A DNA stretch of 8,714 nucleotides from Desulfobacteraceae bacterium. Lineage in GTDB: Bacteria; Desulfobacterota; Desulfobacteria; Desulfobacterales; DAOWNP01. The notes beneath the pieces are model-generated. The model searched no databases and was not told the DNA's origin. It saw only the letters and a list, made by a program, of their open reading frames with translations. The translations under genes were made by a program, and so were the position numbers. Of this stretch, positions 7,234 to 8,714 are shown piece by piece (the stretch's first letter is position 1; every line of letters begins with the position of its first letter). The DNA is taken from positions 1-8,714 of the forward strand of contig DAOWNP010000087.1 of NCBI GenBank assembly GCA_030642545.1, written 5' to 3'.

Positions 7234-8361
7234 TTAACTCAATTGAAAATCCCTTAAAAATTCATGAACAGGCAGCATAATAACAGAATTCTTTGTCTTT
7301 TTTCGTTTTAGATCATATACAACCTGCACAACTTTTGAATTTTTCAAAAGATTACCAAACCTAAACAATGCAGGAGAAAAATTATCATCTCCTGTTTTTA
7401 CCTCAATCATCATCACAGGTTTATTATCAATAACTACAAGAAAATCTACTTCATGCTTTTCCTTATCTCTTAAATAATAAAGCCCTGCTCTGCTTCCTGC
7501 AATATCCTCAATAAAATGTAATTCCCTAAGTAAAGCACAGGCAACCGTATTTTCAAGTTTTGCACCAAAGTCACCGTCAACAGCACCTGTATCGTATAAG
7601 AAATATTTGGTTTCTTTTAATATGCTGCGTGTAATATTCCTGCTATATGGTCGGACAGGAAATATAATATACAGGTTTTCAAGAATTTGTAACCAATGTT
7701 TCACAGTATGGGCAGATACCTGAAGATCATTGGCAAGAGAAGTAAATGAAACAGCAGAACCAACACGAGCCCTCAAAAGGTCAATTAATATTTCAATAGA
7801 TTTGATATCCCTTACTTTTTCAAGGTCTAAAAGATCTTCACGAATAATAGTATCTATATGTACCCGCCGCCATCGCTTTGCAAACCGGTTATCACTTTTT
7901 ATATAAGGCTCAGGGAATCCACCAAATTCAAGAAGCTTATCCAGAGCCAAATCAGATTTTTCAGGCAAATATTGACAAATTTCTTTTACCGTCAACGGAT
8001 GAAGGCGGAAAGGGAAAAAACGCCCTGCAAGCGAATCCCCTCCTTTCTTATATGTATCTAACCGTGCAGAACCAGTTACCAGTAATGCAGGTTGAATACC
8101 TTCTGTATCATATATACCCTTAATCCATGACTTCCAGTTTTTTTATTTGTGAAGTTCGTCAAAAATTACCATCTCCACATCCCGCGTCCACTCTTCAGCA
8201 TGAATAATCTTTCGATCAAAATTAGAATCATAATTCAAATATTCATACACCGGCAACAACTGCTTTGACATAGTAGTTTTTCCTACCTGACGCGGACCAG
8301 ATACAAGAATAATCTTTTTTTTCAAATCCTCTTTTATATATTTTTCAAGATAACGTTCCAT
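7234..8361 (-). pseudogene. AAA+ ATPase with DUF4143 domain, interrupted by one in-frame stop
   Basis: This is a predicted ATPase of the AAA_14/DUF4143 family, whose cellular role is not settled. Codons 1-72 contain Walker A GPRQVGKTT (22-30) and Walker B VIFDELHK (65-72). Codon 73 is TAA (8143-8145). The same frame then continues without a break: KNWKSWIKGIYD (74-85), the sensor-like LLVTGSARLD (93-102) and GGDSLAGRFFPFRLHPL (107-123). It runs on to a stop at 7234. The C-terminal part holds a winged-helix-like region (about 210-232) and a PD-(D/E)xK-like patch with E304-V-D306 and IEV-K322. Read through, it would be 375 codons plus the stop, a normal length. Homologues usually have a tyrosine or another sense residue between HK and KNWK, so one base change (TAT or TAC to TAA) explains the break. 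A restart at TTG 7995 would give a 253-aa piece without the ATPase core and lacks a convincing ribosome site. A sequencing error is possible. Confidence 0.85.
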
Positions 8362-8365
8362 ACCG

Positions 8366-8391
8366 CTATTTTGAAGTAAACTTCAAAATAG
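8366..8391. promoter_or_regulatory. 26-bp palindrome abutting the ATPase start codon (unit 1)
   Basis: CTATTTTGAAGT and ACTTCAAAATAG form perfect 12-bp arms around a 2-nt AA centre. The palindrome ends 4 nt before the ATG at 8361, where a ribosome binding site would normally lie. It is a good candidate operator or mRNA hairpin controlling the ATPase gene; its function is inferred. Confidence 0.6.
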
Positions 8392-8397
8392 TCAAGA

Positions 8398-8423
8398 CTA
8401 TTCTGAAGTTTGCTTCAAAATAG
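8398..8423. promoter_or_regulatory. 26-bp near-palindrome, second copy (unit 2)
   Basis: CTATTCTGAAG and CTTCAAAATAG are 11-bp arms with one mismatch around a 4-nt centre. It is the same length as the palindrome at 8366-8391 and begins exactly 32 bp after it. Minus-strand TTGACT sequences at the tail of each copy could serve as -35 boxes, but no good -10 follows. Confidence 0.55.
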
Positions 8424-8491
8424 TCAAGCACATGCTTGGCCTCCCCTAACCCTTAAAGAATTCAGTTAAAAATTTAATTTTACAAAAATAC

Positions 8492-8639
8492 TCGACAGGC
8501 TGTTACGGAATAAAAATTTCTTCAAGTTCAAGGCTAAAAATCAATTTAACCGCAGGCATACTTAGTTGTATTCCGAGGATTAAATTTATTTTTTAACGCA
8601 GAAATTTGGATAAATTAGTGTTTTGTAACAGCCTGTCGA
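8492..8639. repeat. 148-bp element with 15-bp perfect terminal inverted repeats, MITE-like
   Basis: TCGACAGGCTGTTAC (8492-8506) is exactly complemented by GTAACAGCCTGTCGA (8625-8639). The interior has no coding region. It contains a second inverted match, AAATTTC (8514-8520) with GAAATTT (8601-8607), and related segments TTTAACCGCAG and TTTTAACGCAG in direct orientation. Size and structure fit a miniature inverted-repeat element or an intergenic palindromic repeat family. No clear target duplication flanks the ends, so mobility is not shown. Confidence 0.45.
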
Positions 8640-8654
8640 AGACTGTTACAAAAC
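8620..8654. repeat. Hairpin overlapping the right end of the 148-bp element
   Basis: GTTTTGTAACAG (8620-8631) and CTGTTACAAAAC (8643-8654) are perfect 12-bp arms around an 11-nt loop. The left arm shares GTAACAG with the terminal repeat of the 148-bp element, so the two stems are mutually exclusive. No T-run follows on either strand, arguing against a simple terminator. Confidence 0.6.
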
Positions 8655-8714
8655 AAATTATTATTATGTATTATGAAAATACTGATAATACCAAAAAAGA
8701 TATATTAAAAAAAC

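Larger units (their letters stand above)
8366..8429. repeat. Two tandem 32-bp direct repeats carrying the palindromes
   Basis: Units 8366-8397 and 8398-8429 agree at 27 of 32 positions. The differences sit at the palindrome centre (three bases), at position 6 and at position 32. The shared tail TCAAG of unit 2 also starts a small perfect hairpin CAAGCA-CA-TGCTTG (8425-8438). Confidence 0.75.
8362..8714. other. Gene-free, repeat-rich region upstream of the ATPase gene
   Basis: No reading frame with coding character is visible on either strand. The region consists of the tandem palindromes (8366-8429), a short unassigned AT-rich stretch (8440-8490), the inverted-repeat element and hairpin (8492-8654), and an AT-rich tail to the window edge in which I see nothing. 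Confidence 0.6.

Noticed and set aside
8143..8145. Recoding of the stop in the ATPase gene (selenocysteine or pyrrolysine)
   Set aside because: The codon is TAA; these amino acids use TGA and TAG, and the family does not have either residue here.
8366..8429. Tandem repeats as a CRISPR fragment
   Set aside because: Only two directly adjacent copies with no spacers between them and no cas genes; each unit is an internal palindrome next to a start codon.

Overview
The window holds a complete cytochrome-linked Rnf electron-transport operon on the minus strand (about 6902 down to 113), preceded on the same strand by a broken AAA+/DUF4143 ATPase gene (8361 to 7234) and by a repeat-rich, gene-free end (8362-8714). 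The DNA is AT-rich. A multiheme class III-type cytochrome c heading an rnfCDGEAB cluster resembles the arrangement known in sulfate-reducing Desulfobacterota (Desulfovibrio has a multiheme cytochrome gene in front of rnf). I therefore infer an anaerobic, Desulfobacterales-like bacterium. No marker gene in the window proves this.

Layout in the direction of transcription: (1) repeats at 8362-8714, comprising a 15-bp terminal inverted-repeat element of 148 bp, an overlapping second hairpin, and two tandem 32-bp units each carrying a 26-bp palindrome directly against the ATPase start codon; (2) the ATPase gene, full length except for one in-frame TAA at codon 73; (3) a 331-bp intergenic region with a possible TATAAT box; (4) a membrane-anchored heptaheme cytochrome c; (5) rnfC, rnfD, rnfG, rnfE, rnfA and a greatly enlarged rnfB. 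The rnf genes are spaced by -8 to about 40 nt. No rnfF/apbE flavin transferase gene lies in the window.

The main point of interest is that this Rnf departs from the textbook ferredoxin:NAD+ enzyme at several electron-entry and electron-transfer sites at once. RnfC keeps its two [4Fe-4S] motifs, but the glycine-rich and acidic FMN/NADH-binding motifs seem to be missing. RnfD lacks the S/T-G-A-T flavinylation motif and has tyrosine where the FMN-carrying threonine should be. RnfG keeps its own motif. RnfB is fused to a complete GltD/NfnB-like flavoprotein with an NADPH-type Rossmann motif and an extra C-terminal cysteine cluster. Taken together I infer a remodelled Rnf in which the pyridine-nucleotide site has moved from RnfC to RnfB and may use NADPH, with a heptaheme cytochrome as an additional periplasm-facing partner. 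The sequence differences are visible directly; the rewired electron path is a hypothesis.
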